Notes: generated by a model from the letters alone, not told the origin. Positions 55,262 through 63,204 are shown, counted from the first letter of the stretch. The stretch is 64,000 bases of DNA from Ricordea florida (GCA_949710005.1 OX453282.1:24327518-24391517), one strand, 5' to 3'. A program made the numbers and translations.

Positions 55262-56799
55262 TCCTGACAGCTCAAGCCAAATCCCACGACAACTGTCAAT
55301 GCTAATATATTCTTTTCATGCTGCGTTGAGTCAATATTATTTTCGGCGGAGCTGGTACTGCGGATTTCCTGTTTCGTCGAGTCTGGTTTTGGTTTCGTTT
55401 CAGTTCTATGAGGTAACTTTAATTTTGAAGATCCTAAGTTATGACTTATTCCAACTTGTTTTGCTTCAGTGTTTAGGGAATTATTCACACCAAAATTCAT
55501 ATCATTACTCGCTTTCATGAGTTTGTTATTAAAACCTGTCACGCTTTCAGTGTTGATTATCATATTACTCGGCATCAACCATAAACCAGGAGCAATAGCT
55601 AAATCAAGCCGCAATTTCGCTTCTTGTACAGCTAATTGATACCTTTGAATCGAACTGGAAATGTCATTCTCGATCACACTACTTTCAAATAAAGCTAAGA
55701 ATTCTTGTTGTGTTTCGATTGCGCCACCGCCATTACCGTAAATTGAATTTCTTGTATTAACTTGTGAGCCCAATATGCAGTAAACAAAAGCTTCAGCGGA
55801 TCGATTCAATCTACCAAGTCCGGCTTTAGTGAGCCCATGTCCGCTTGTTGGGATAAACCAAGCATATTTGTAATCAGCAAAGTCATAATTACGGATAAAT
55901 GAAATGAGATTACCCTTTTCCTTCTTACCGCCTTCATCAGCGAATTTATTACCTTCACCGGGCCATTGATCCGCTTCAACATCATAATTCCGCACAATAT
56001 GTACATTTTGATATCCCCCTCCTTTTCCACGATATCCCGCGCCATAATCAAGGAATATATCTCCCAATCCACCGTTTCTACCCCCTTTCCATCTAAAATC
56101 GGAATTATTGGCAATTCCAAATTCTGCACACAATCGTTGATATGCAACTTTACTATAAGGATTGTTGTTTATTACAAAAGGTTGCTCATCGGGCAAAGGT
56201 AGTTTCAATTCATATAATATCCGCCTTATTGTGAAATATATATGAAACTTTATGAAGCTACTCACTACTTTAGGATAATTTAAACTTTCAAAAGGACTTA
56301 TACCGCAACCAGATGTTGCACACCAAACTGCAAAGTTAAGTTGTTGAGGCCAATAATTAATATCAGGGGAGTTCAACCATTTTCTACTTTGTTTTCCAGA
56401 TTTGAATGTTACAACTTGAGATGTAAATATGTTTCTCATCTTTGCTGTGAATTTCTTCGTATTTGAAACGTATATATCTAGAAAGGTTAGCATTTTTGTT
56501 AAATCAGTTGTAAAGTCGTCAAAATTAATAGCCGGTATAGGATAAGATTGATTTGTTATGGTTAAACTTTCAGGAAATGAAATCAACTCACTGTCATCCA
56601 ATCCTAAATCTTTCCATAAAAGTTTTTTCAAACTTGGCGATAGATAATCAGTCCATGTTTTTCCAGTAGTATCATCATTAGACATGATAGTAATCCCATT
56701 ATATTTCCATTTAATATATCCTCCATATGAATCATTAACAAATGTAAATTTATCAAGGTTTGCCCTTGGGTACTTTTTACTGAAATCATTGAGTAACAT
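55255..56799 (-). CDS. Conserved 514-residue Polinton-type protein, C-terminus lost at a junction
   Basis: A large protein with no enzymatic signature that I recognise. The N-terminal 270 residues contain LNFAVWCATSGCGIS and a Tyr-rich region; the next part has GRNGGLGDIFLDYG, KAGLGRLNRSAEAFVYC, GGGAIETQQEFL, then LAPGLWLMPSNMIINTES. The C-terminus is Lys/Pro-rich and then hydrophobic (ILALTVVVGFGLS). The homologous copy at 50.3 kb continues to a complete tail anchor, whereas here the last codons run into transposon sequence, so the final residues are foreign. It could be a membrane-anchored virion protein. A box (TTTTAAAGAC) lies 29 nt upstream of the ATG. Confidence 0.7.
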   Translation of the reverse strand: MLLNDFSKKYPRANLDKFTFVNDSYGGYIKWKYNGITIMSNDDTTGKTWTDYLSPSLKKLLWKDLGLDDSELISFPESLTITNQSYPIPAINFDDFTTDLTKMLTFLDIYVSNTKKFTAKMRNIFTSQVVTFKSGKQSRKWLNSPDINYWPQQLNFAVWCATSGCGISPFESLNYPKVVSSFIKFHIYFTIRRILYELKLPLPDEQPFVINNNPYSKVAYQRLCAEFGIANNSDFRWKGGRNGGLGDIFLDYGAGYRGKGGGYQNVHIVRNYDVEADQWPGEGNKFADEGGKKEKGNLISFIRNYDFADYKYAWFIPTSGHGLTKAGLGRLNRSAEAFVYCILGSQVNTRNSIYGNGGGAIETQQEFLALFESSVIENDISSSIQRYQLAVQEAKLRLDLAIAPGLWLMPSNMIINTESVTGFNNKLMKASNDMNFGVNNSLNTEAKQVGISHNLGSSKLKLPHRTETKPKPDSTKQEIRSTSSAENNIDSTQHEKNILALTVVVGFGLSCQEC

Positions 56800-56828
56800 T
56801 TTATTACTTTTTTAGAATAAGATGTAAA

Positions 56829-56838
56829 GTCTTTAAAA
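56829..56838 (-). promoter_or_regulatory. TTTTAAAGAC box for the 514-residue gene
   Basis: Variant of the element box, 29 nt before the ATG at 56799. Confidence 0.6.
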
Positions 56839-56906
56839 CATTTCGCTGTTATTTCCAATACCCGCAAAACAATTACATCCTACATCTGTTCTCTCATATG
56901 AAATTT

Positions 56907-57503
56907 TTAATGTGTGGGACCGGCTAGTTCTTTTAATATTTCCTCTCGAACTTCTCTCCTTATCTGATTCATATTTAAGTTTTTTTCTGTATCGTTCCTG
57001 TTTTTTTGACGGATTTCTATTTTTAGTTTTTCAAACTTATCCGTCTCTGATAAAATTAGAGAAAATTCTTGGTCAGAGATTGTGTTATCTTTCAGAGCCT
57101 TTGAAACTAAGTCGTGAATGGTGTTTGCTTTTGCTTTTGCCAAAGAAACGGTCTGTTCATGTTTACTAACCTTATGGGAGAGTCGTTTGGAAGCCGCACC
57201 GAATCCAACTGATATTCCCCCGCAAAATCCACCAACAACACCTAATGGGATACCAACAACAGCACCAAAACCAGTAAGAGAGGTACTCAATCCACTTGCA
57301 GATAGGATAACTGAAATCACTCCACTAAAAACACTTATTTTTGTAAATATGCCTCTAGCCCGATTATACTTTTTCCTAACATCCTCGTAATGTTTAATTT
57401 CCTTTTGAAGATTATTTAGTACTTCGCACGACTTTTGTATTCTGAAATTATTTGGATCTCCATTAATAGGTAATTGCGGATAAATTTTATTGTATTCTTC
57501 CAT
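56907..57503 (-). CDS. Membrane-hairpin, coiled-coil protein (198 residues)
   Basis: Residues about 50-100 are Gly/Ala-rich and hydrophobic (ISVILSASGLSTSLTGFG, then VVGIPLGVVGGFCGG), suitable for a membrane hairpin. They are flanked by helical, charged regions, with a long C-terminal coil (NQIRREVREEILKEL). I recall the block HDLVSKALKDNTISDQEFSLI from many uncharacterised cnidarian proteins of this element type. Probably a virion membrane or scaffold component; no known function. Intact, with its own box 24 nt upstream. Confidence 0.65.
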   Translation of the reverse strand: MEEYNKIYPQLPINGDPNNFRIQKSCEVLNNLQKEIKHYEDVRKKYNRARGIFTKISVFSGVISVILSASGLSTSLTGFGAVVGIPLGVVGGFCGGISVGFGAASKRLSHKVSKHEQTVSLAKAKANTIHDLVSKALKDNTISDQEFSLILSETDKFEKLKIEIRQKNRNDTEKNLNMNQIRREVREEILKELAGPTH

Positions 57504-57527
57504 ATTGTATTTTACTGATCAACATGA

Positions 57528-57537
57528 TATCTTTAGA
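57528..57537 (-). promoter_or_regulatory. TCTAAAGATA box for the 198-residue gene
   Basis: 24 nt before the ATG at 57503, followed by TGATCAGTAAAATAC, which resembles the spacer of the 317- and 72-residue genes. Confidence 0.65.
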
Positions 57538-57545
57538 CCTTTTTG

Positions 57546-58499
57546 TTATCGACTCTTCTTTACCCTTTCCACAAAATATAGAACCACGGCCATTATCAAA
57601 AGCCAAGCATTCTTACCCAAAAAGCTAATGACCTCACCCGCTGTTTTGAATAGAAAGCTTACAATCGCTCCAACCATCCCTGGTAATATTTCACCGAGTT
57701 TCTTACCAATAGCTTTAAAACCATTTCCCACACCTTTACCTAATGTTGTTAGACCTTTAGAAAGATTAGAAACGATAACACCAATTACTACACCAACAGC
57801 ACTCACAACTGCAAATACTGTAAAACCATACTTTTTAAAGATAGCCTTCACACGTTCTCGTAATGACATTCCTTCCTGAATTTGCTCAGTCTCTCTATCA
57901 CGATTAGCTATATTTTGTTCACGCTCATCAATTTTTTCTAATATTGCTTCACTTCTACTACTTTCTTTTGGCGTCTTTAATGCTTTATTATCAATGAATT
58001 GTTTTTCTTCTTTTAGTTTACGAATCTCTTCTCTATCTTTTTCATTCTCACGATTAATATCTTCAACAATTTCTTCTGCTCGTTTGCCTAAAGCATTTTT
58101 TAGCTCATCAGAAAGTTTTGAACCTTTAGCATTTATAAATTTACCATCCGAAAGAACAAATTCGGCCGATTTTTTTCTGGCTAATCTAACAGCAGGAATT
58201 TTTATTCCTTCACCTATATCTTTCATGTATGATATAAATTGTTTAAATTTTGCATAAGGATAAAACCTTTTTATTTCACTTTCTGATTCTTCTTTTTCTT
58301 GTTCTTTAATATTAGCAATTAAAAGAGGGTCTTTTTCACCACCAAATGAAGTTTCTTCTTCTTCATCATAATTGGGATTTTCATAAGATGTGGATGTAAT
58401 TGTTTGTAAATCAATTGCCTTATTATTATCATCATCATCTTTTGGATCATTTAGTCCAGCAGGATATAATTCTTCTGGTAATTCTCCTCCTTCTGCCAT
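57546..58499 (-). CDS. 317-residue coiled-coil protein with amphipathic, membrane-active-looking C-terminus
   Basis: The N-terminal third is acidic. Residues about 120-215 are highly charged helix (coiled coil, NRENEKDREEIRKLKEEKQ). The last 90 residues alternate Gly/Lys/hydrophobic (KGVGNGFKAIGKKLGEILPG) and end in a transmembrane segment (NAWLLIMAVVLYFVE). This pattern suggests a membrane-interacting virion protein, by analogy to entry proteins of other double-jelly-roll viruses, but there is no homology evidence. Start chosen at MAEGGELPEELYPAG because the conserved leader (box, TTTCTTACTGATGAGTAAAA, then ATG) ends there. Gene ends 42 nt before the next start. Confidence 0.65.
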   Translation of the reverse strand: MAEGGELPEELYPAGLNDPKDDDDNNKAIDLQTITSTSYENPNYDEEEETSFGGEKDPLLIANIKEQEKEESESEIKRFYPYAKFKQFISYMKDIGEGIKIPAVRLARKKSAEFVLSDGKFINAKGSKLSDELKNALGKRAEEIVEDINRENEKDREEIRKLKEEKQFIDNKALKTPKESSRSEAILEKIDEREQNIANRDRETEQIQEGMSLRERVKAIFKKYGFTVFAVVSAVGVVIGVIVSNLSKGLTTLGKGVGNGFKAIGKKLGEILPGMVGAIVSFLFKTAGEVISFLGKNAWLLIMAVVLYFVERVKKSR

Positions 58500-58521
58500 G
58501 ATTTTTTACTCATCAGTAAGA

Positions 58522-58531
58522 AATCTTTAGA
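58522..58531 (-). promoter_or_regulatory. TCTAAAGATT box for the 317-residue gene
   Basis: 22 nt before the ATG. The whole leader (TCTAAAGATTTCTTACTGAT, GAGTAAAAAA) is almost identical to that of the 72-residue gene. Confidence 0.8.
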
Positions 58532-58570
58532 CCCTTTAGGCCAGGAAGAAAACTAATCACATAAAATTAA

Positions 58571-58963
58571 CTAAAAGAATTTACTTGCCATATAACCCAA
58601 TGCCAACATACCGCCACCTACATATGCCATTTCACCTATTTTTTGGTTGCCACTTGGTCTATAATAATCAGAGAATTTTGGTTCATGCATTTGACTATAC
58701 AATTTCAAAGCTTCATCAGTATTGGAAATATTTTTTGATGCCTGATATTTTTCATCTTTTTTCTTCATTTCCCAAGCAATTAGTTTCTGTCTATTTTCCT
58801 GATATTCAGCGTAATCTTTTTGATACTTTTCTAATGCCTTATCGTGTCTTATTCGTTCTGCATCTGTTTTATCACCAGAAAGATATTTTGCAAGATATGA
58901 ACCACCAACAAAGGCGGTTGCATTCAAAATAGCTCCTCCAAACATCATTGCTATTGTTGCCAT
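58571..58963 (-). CDS. 130-residue protein with hydrophobic ends and a coiled middle
   Basis: N-terminus MATIAMMFGGAILNATAF is hydrophobic. Residues about 38-80 are charged helix (KALEKYQKDYAEYQENRQ). The C-terminus GGGMLALGYMASKFF is again hydrophobic. Intact. I recall homologues next to the other small genes in cnidarian Polinton-type elements, uncharacterised. Likely a membrane-associated virion or assembly protein. Confidence 0.6.
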   Translation of the reverse strand: MATIAMMFGGAILNATAFVGGSYLAKYLSGDKTDAERIRHDKALEKYQKDYAEYQENRQKLIAWEMKKKDEKYQASKNISNTDEALKLYSQMHEPKFSDYYRPSGNQKIGEMAYVGGGMLALGYMASKFF

Positions 58964-58989
58964 ATTTCTTCGCTTCGCTCAGGTCTATA

Positions 58990-58999
58990 AATCTTTAAT
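58990..58999 (-). promoter_or_regulatory. ATTAAAGATT box for the 130-residue gene
   Basis: 26 nt before the ATG at 58963, within the 3' end of the preceding gene. Confidence 0.65.
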
Positions 59000-59213
59000 T
59001 TGGTAAAATCTTTTGATCCTCTAAATATGTTTTTAAGTACATACTACCCGACAATACAACCACCCATTTGGCATAGTTTGTAATACTTGAGGAGGGATCG
59101 TTCATAAATGATTCTCTCATGGCCTTTTTAGCTACATATCCAACTAAAGCTGCTAATCCAATAAGTACTGCTGAATCAGTAACAGTTTTCACAAGTTTGT
59201 TTTCAGTTGACAT
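58995..59213 (-). CDS. Small membrane protein (72 residues)
   Basis: Two hydrophobic helices (AVLIGLAALVGYVAK and WVVVLSGSMYLKTYL) separated by a short polar loop. Start chosen at the second Met (MSTENKLVK, 59213). The first ATG at 59228 is part of the GATGAGTAAAAAA leader that is conserved, out of frame, before the 317-residue gene, so it is probably untranslated. Function unknown; probably a membrane component of the virion. Confidence 0.6.
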   Translation of the reverse strand: MSTENKLVKTVTDSAVLIGLAALVGYVAKKAMRESFMNDPSSSITNYAKWVVVLSGSMYLKTYLEDQKILPN

Positions 59214-59236
59214 AATTTTTTTACTCATCGGTAAGA

Positions 59237-59246
59237 AATCTTTAGA
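59237..59246 (-). promoter_or_regulatory. TCTAAAGATT box for the small membrane protein
   Basis: 23 nt before the preferred ATG at 59213. Confidence 0.75.
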
Positions 59247-59278
59247 CCCCTTTAGGGTCGCGAAGCAAACTACTTATT

Positions 59279-59680
59279 TCATATCATTCCGATTTTAATA
59301 GGTTGTGGGGGTTGTATGGGAATATTTTCAGGTGAAACATTATTTTCCTTCGGGGATTTATTATAATATCTCATAAACATATCAAATGCTGTAAACCCTA
59401 TTCCTACAATAGATAATACAGTTGTAAAAGATAGCTCCGGAATCCATGCTTTAGATTCACTCTCTTGGTTTGAATTTTCTTCCTGTTCTTTTTCACGTTT
59501 CATTTCCCTAGCTAATGCTTCTCTAGCTTTTTTATTGCGTTCTGCTAGTTTCTTACCAGCAGCAACCTTTTTAGGATCTTTATCTTTCTTTTTAGTATTT
59601 TTCTTTTCAGGTGCTGGATCCATTGTAATTTGCTCAACAACTTCTGTTCCTCCTTCACTTCGTTCATTTTGGTCAGACAT
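59279..59680 (-). CDS. Lys-rich protein with one transmembrane segment (133 residues)
   Basis: The N-terminal half is strongly basic and helical (KKNTKKKDKDPKKVAAGKKL). A hydrophobic segment follows at residues about 88-105 (FTTVLSIVGIGFTAFDMF), then a Pro-rich tail (PIQPPQPIKIGMI). Start set at ATG 59680 (MSDQNERSEGG); an upstream in-frame TTG at 59698 is not a plausible eukaryotic start. The basic stretch could contact DNA or the inner capsid face. Unrecognised family. Confidence 0.6.
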   Translation of the reverse strand: MSDQNERSEGGTEVVEQITMDPAPEKKNTKKKDKDPKKVAAGKKLAERNKKAREALAREMKREKEQEENSNQESESKAWIPELSFTTVLSIVGIGFTAFDMFMRYYNKSPKENNVSPENIPIQPPQPIKIGMI

Positions 59681-59704
59681 CGTTATTTTATTTAACAAAG
59701 AAAA

Positions 59705-59715
59705 TAATCTTTAAA
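59705..59715 (-). promoter_or_regulatory. TTTAAAGATT box for the Lys-rich protein
   Basis: Exact box, 24 nt before the ATG at 59680; it abuts the stop codon of the upstream gene. Confidence 0.75.
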
Positions 59716-60231
59716 TCAGCTGTTCTCGGCAGCCTGCTCAGTTTTGCTGTAATCATCTATATTTTTACTTGTAACTTGTTGTATTTTACCTATTTTAACA
59801 TGTTTAGCAACCTGGAATAGCCCGCTAGCAAGTGCTGCCAATCTTCCTGCTTTTAATGCTAATAGACCTACAATGTTTGTCAGTTCACGATTAACCAAAT
59901 CATCATTCTTCAAATCTTTACAAAGAGCTTCTATATCATCCACGGGAACCATGTAAGAAATGACTTGAGAAACTAATTGAAGAGATGAATCTACCAATCC
60001 ACCACTAATTTTCTTACCCAATACTGCTTGATAACGATTATAATATTTTTCAATGTCTTTTACTGATAATTTTTTTACATCACCCAGACTCATATCAACT
60101 CCCAAATATTCCTTTGTAGTTCCAAGAGCTGCGAGGATGGCTAGTGATTCTTCTTTGATTTCAACTTCATTATTATAATTATCTTTTACCTCAGTCTTTT
60201 CTTCTTCAATATAATCTTCAACTTCTGCCAT
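59716..60231 (-). CDS. 171-residue helical protein of unknown function
   Basis: Acidic N-terminus (EDYIEEEKTEVKDN), predicted alpha-helical throughout, with a hydrophobic stretch at about 120-140 (NIVGLLALKAGRLAALAS). No catalytic triad of an adenovirus-type protease can be seen, so it is not the missing maturation protease. Lies between the ATPase and the Lys-rich protein. Intact. Confidence 0.6.
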   Translation of the reverse strand: MAEVEDYIEEEKTEVKDNYNNEVEIKEESLAILAALGTTKEYLGVDMSLGDVKKLSVKDIEKYYNRYQAVLGKKISGGLVDSSLQLVSQVISYMVPVDDIEALCKDLKNDDLVNRELTNIVGLLALKAGRLAALASGLFQVAKHVKIGKIQQVTSKNIDDYSKTEQAAENS

Positions 60232-60257
60232 TTTACAATTTTTCTTACCTGCAGTCA

Positions 60258-60270
60258 GGTCTTTAAATTT
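60258..60270 (-). promoter_or_regulatory. ATTTAAAGACC box for the 171-residue gene
   Basis: 26 nt before the ATG at 60231. Confidence 0.65.
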
Positions 60271-60297
60271 ATAACTTTGGTCTAGTTCCGCACTTCG

Positions 60298-60924
60298 CTA
60301 CGCTCCGTTTGGAACTTCCAAATAGCAATTAAATGGGTGTCGTAAACATAAACAAATCCTAGAATATTTTTCAGTTTTTAATAATTGAACAAACTTTTTA
60401 CTAGTTTCAGGGTCTAAATCACCACCATAATCTTCGAAAAACATCTTCATACCTTTTTGCGATGGATTATGGAAAGTAACAACGCAAGCAACATTTTCAC
60501 GGAATGGTTTTGCTATCGATGTTAATTGCTGAGTGAGAACCCAAACAGATAAACCATGATGTCTTCCAGAAAATGCTAAATCTATAAACTTATTGGATCT
60601 TTTCTTCAGATCATTAGAGGCGGCACAATCATCTAAAATTATTAATGTATTTGTTCCAGAGAATAAAGTTTGGCAATCAGTTAACAATTCATTAATCTCA
60701 TCAACATTACTGGAATCGGGTGATAATACAAAGAAACGTTTATCTCCTCGAGCAAAATTATGATAGGTTTTATTTTTAGCAAAAGTTGGGCATATTAAAA
60801 CAATGTATTCAAAAACTTTTCGGAATGGGCCTCGGAGTTGATCAATGATGTACTTTGTCTTTCCACAATTTGTCGGGCCCGTTATAATGCAATGAAAAGG
60901 AATTTTATCTCGTAATTCTTCCAT
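60298..60924 (-). CDS. A32-like DNA-packaging ATPase
   Basis: 208 residues, usual size for Polinton and NCLDV A32-type ATPases of the FtsK/HerA superfamily, which pump DNA into capsids. Walker A GPTNCGKT is at residues 16-23 and Walker B NTLIILDD at 92-99. A polar motif WVLTQQLTS follows, and FSGRHHGLS precedes it. The N-terminus lacks extra domains. It is 12 nt downstream of the putative major capsid gene; the closest box variant (AACTTAAGATC) sits inside the capsid gene's last codons. All catalytic motifs are intact. Confidence 0.88.
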   Translation of the reverse strand: MEELRDKIPFHCIITGPTNCGKTKYIIDQLRGPFRKVFEYIVLICPTFAKNKTYHNFARGDKRFFVLSPDSSNVDEINELLTDCQTLFSGTNTLIILDDCAASNDLKKRSNKFIDLAFSGRHHGLSVWVLTQQLTSIAKPFRENVACVVTFHNPSQKGMKMFFEDYGGDLDPETSKKFVQLLKTEKYSRICLCLRHPFNCYLEVPNGA

Positions 60925-60936
60925 CTTTTCTTTTAA

Positions 60937-62178
60937 CTAATACATGATTGATCTTAAGTTTGAATTCATAACTTCCATTAATGCATCAGCTACCACAAAC
61001 ATGTAACAAGTCATAATACCAGACCCACTAACTTTTCTCTTCATTTCTATTTTTACACCATCTTGTGCGTTATTTAAGGCCAGTCCCCCTCCGTGAATAC
61101 CATTATCTGGGTGAGTTCTCAAATCTAACCACAGAGCAAACTTTTTACCATAAAAATCCTTTTCATTTACCGACCATCGGGAGGAACCGCTGAAACGTTT
61201 CTTTACCGACTCCCATAGGTCTGAAGGTACCATTCCCTTAGAGTAGAAACGGTTTGGTACGCCATTAACATCGATATTGATTGAGGTTATACCTGGATTG
61301 AAAAAAAATTCAGAGTTACGTGCTCCTTCACCATATGGTAATGTAAACAAACATAATATCCCAGTAATTGACCTTCTAGGTAGATTAATATGCTGGTTTA
61401 TAACGCTGTCTGTAGGTCTGGATATGATGAAAGTTTTGTGTAGAGTTACATTCTCATAAAAGAACCCCTTTCCAACCTGATAGGCTGCCTGTGCCTCGCG
61501 AGCTAAGTATTCGCTTGATATGCAAGAATATTCTAACTCGAGGTTTGTTATTTTGTAAGTTGGGGTCTTGGTCTTGTCAGAATAAACAACAATATCGTTA
61601 ACTGGAGCTAGTGTAATCTCAAATATTATTTGATGATCTAATGCCTTTGGGTAGAAAACTCCATGATCGTTGAGAATAGGATGGTTTAGTGGGATATGGT
61701 ACTTGGTGTTGTGTACTACTGCAAGCGCTACTTCCTTTGCATCTGTGTCTACCTTATCGCCCGCATTTGTCCGTAGCTTCCTCATGTTTTCAGAAGAAAT
61801 ACCTTGTTTTAATCTATCCTCCCGTTCTTCCTCTGTTAAGAATAAGTCATGGTAGGTTTGAAATAGATCGTATCTTTGAGTATCCTGTAGTGTTTCACCT
61901 CCAAAAAGAACCTTGAGTCTGGATACAAGGTTACTGCCCACATTATTCACTAGGGTGTTATCTTCATGCCCCTCAACAGTCAAGTTAAATACTAGAGATA
62001 AACTTCCCGGCACAATCACTAAATTTTCAGAAAGTTTAGGAATATTTATATATAGTGTTTCTCCCGGATTAGCTGATGATGGGTTTAGCGTAATTCTATG
62101 CAATGTTGATTCCGATTTCAAACCGAGTGGCTCTCTTGGAATCCTGTTTGGGTTAATTTTTTCAGATACGTTTGTCAT
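60937..62178 (-). CDS. Putative major capsid protein (double jelly-roll type)
   Basis: 413 residues. Mostly beta-rich: LSENLVIVPGSLSLVFNL, then NNVGSNLVSRLKVLFGG, YDLFQTYHDLFLTEEERE, HPILNDHGVFYPKALDH, INLPRRSITGILCLF and a C-terminal KIEMKRKVSGSG. This layout resembles the PY-type capsid proteins of Polintons, which build the capsomer, although it is shorter than most (usually about 450-600). It is the first gene of the minus block and directly precedes the packaging ATPase, the usual neighbour. A TTTAAAGATT box ends 24 nt upstream. Its 5' end faces the integrase gene. Fold is inferred, not demonstrated. Confidence 0.7.
   Translation of the reverse strand: MTNVSEKINPNRIPREPLGLKSESTLHRITLNPSSANPGETLYINIPKLSENLVIVPGSLSLVFNLTVEGHEDNTLVNNVGSNLVSRLKVLFGGETLQDTQRYDLFQTYHDLFLTEEEREDRLKQGISSENMRKLRTNAGDKVDTDAKEVALAVVHNTKYHIPLNHPILNDHGVFYPKALDHQIIFEITLAPVNDIVVYSDKTKTPTYKITNLELEYSCISSEYLAREAQAAYQVGKGFFYENVTLHKTFIISRPTDSVINQHINLPRRSITGILCLFTLPYGEGARNSEFFFNPGITSINIDVNGVPNRFYSKGMVPSDLWESVKKRFSGSSRWSVNEKDFYGKKFALWLDLRTHPDNGIHGGGLALNNAQDGVKIEMKRKVSGSGIMTCYMFVVADALMEVMNSNLRSIMY
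60950..60960 (-). promoter_or_regulatory. AACTTAAGATC box for the ATPase gene
   Basis: A weaker match to the TTTAAAGATT box, 25 nt before the ATG and within the 3' end of the capsid gene. Confidence 0.45.
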
Positions 62179-62202
62179 ATTTATTTTAAGGAAGTGAGGA
62201 GT

Positions 62203-62212
62203 AATCTTTAAA
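62203..62212 (-). promoter_or_regulatory. TTTAAAGATT box for the capsid gene, overlapping the integrase start
   Basis: Exact box, 24 nt before the capsid ATG. On the other strand its end includes the first base of the integrase ATG at 62212, so firing of the capsid promoter could interfere with the integrase leader. Confidence 0.75.
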
Positions 62213-63204
62213 TGATTTCTACTTTATCTAAAATATATTATTCAACTGATGGTTATTGGAAAGGATATTCTGCGATTAATAAATTAGCTGAAAAGGCTAA
62301 AGTAAGTGAAGATGAGGCTAAACAATGGCTTGAAAAACAGGCAATATGGCAAATATATCTACCAGCGCCAAAATATATCCCTAGACCTCACTGGACTGCG
62401 GATAAACCGAATCAGATTCACCAAGCGGATTTATTATTTTTACCGCATGATAGATTTGGAAGAAAAACATATAAATATGCATTAGTTGTTGTTGATGTGG
62501 CCTCGAGATACAAAGATGCTGAACCATTAACCTCAAAAGAAAGTAGGGAAATTTCAAATGCTTTTGAAAAAATATATTCCAGGAAGTTAAAATATCCCAA
62601 AACATTAATGACTGATCCCGGAAGAGAATTTATGGGTGAGGTTACAAAACTTATGAATTACCATAATGTAAAAATCCAGAGGAGTGAAGCTGGAAATCAT
62701 AGAGCTCAAGCGTTTGTGGAAAGAGCAAATAAAATATTAGGTGAAAGATTATTTAGTCATCAATACGCACAAGAAATGATTAGTGATGAAAGATCAAGAG
62801 TATGGGTGAAACGATTACCAGATATTTTGAAAACTTTGAATAATACACCAACAAGAATAACCGGTAAAGAGCCCGATAAAGCTATAAAACTGAAAGAGTT
62901 GGATATTGAACCTAAAAAATATAATAGGGTTGTTGGTCTTGATGAAGTTAGACTGCCATCTTATGCTAAAGTTAGATATCTATTATCTCCTGGGGAACTT
63001 GAAGGTGGTGAAAAAAGACGGGCCACAGATCCAATTTGGAGTATTAAAGTTTTTGATATTTCTAGAAGTGTTATTTCGCCTAATCAACCTGTTTTATATT
63101 ATTTGTTGGATGGGCCAAGACGGGGATTTGTAAGGGAAGAAATTCAAGTTGTACCATTTGATACTTGTTACGACATTAAGTATTCGCATCGCCCCAGGCC
63201 ACCC
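62212..63204 (+). CDS. Polinton-type RVE integrase, 3' end disturbed
   Basis: A retroviral-type integrase that would insert the element's linear DNA. Catalytic residues are D73 (IHQADLLFL), D135 (LMTDPGREFM) and E170 (NHRAQAFVERAN), a DD35E spacing. The C-terminus resembles a chromo/SH3-like module (YYLLDGPRRGFVREEI). The frame stays open to 63267, but the last about 21 residues (from CVCINYHN) come from an inserted LTR sequence starting at 63,205, so the native end is missing or very near HRPRPP. It is the only gene of the element on this side and is divergent from the capsid gene. No TTTAAAGATT box precedes it. Confidence 0.9.

Larger units (their letters stand above)
51300..63204. mobile_element. 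Polinton-type virus-like element, interrupted, no polymerase seen
   Basis: An element with an RVE integrase, putative major and minor capsid proteins, an A32-like packaging ATPase and several small membrane or coiled-coil proteins, tied together by a shared upstream box. The boundaries are approximate: the left is set by AT-rich repeats, the right by a Ty3/Gypsy insertion at 63,205. Foreign sequence at about 53,400-55,265 splits it. A protein-primed DNA polymerase and adenovirus-type protease, normal in Polintons, are absent; they may have been in the segment replaced by the insertion. Most ORFs are intact, so it may be young. Confidence 0.8.

Noticed and set aside
59716..60231. The missing adenovirus-type maturation protease
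   Set aside because: No His-Asp/Glu-Gln-Cys pattern is visible and the protein is all-helical with a hydrophobic stretch.
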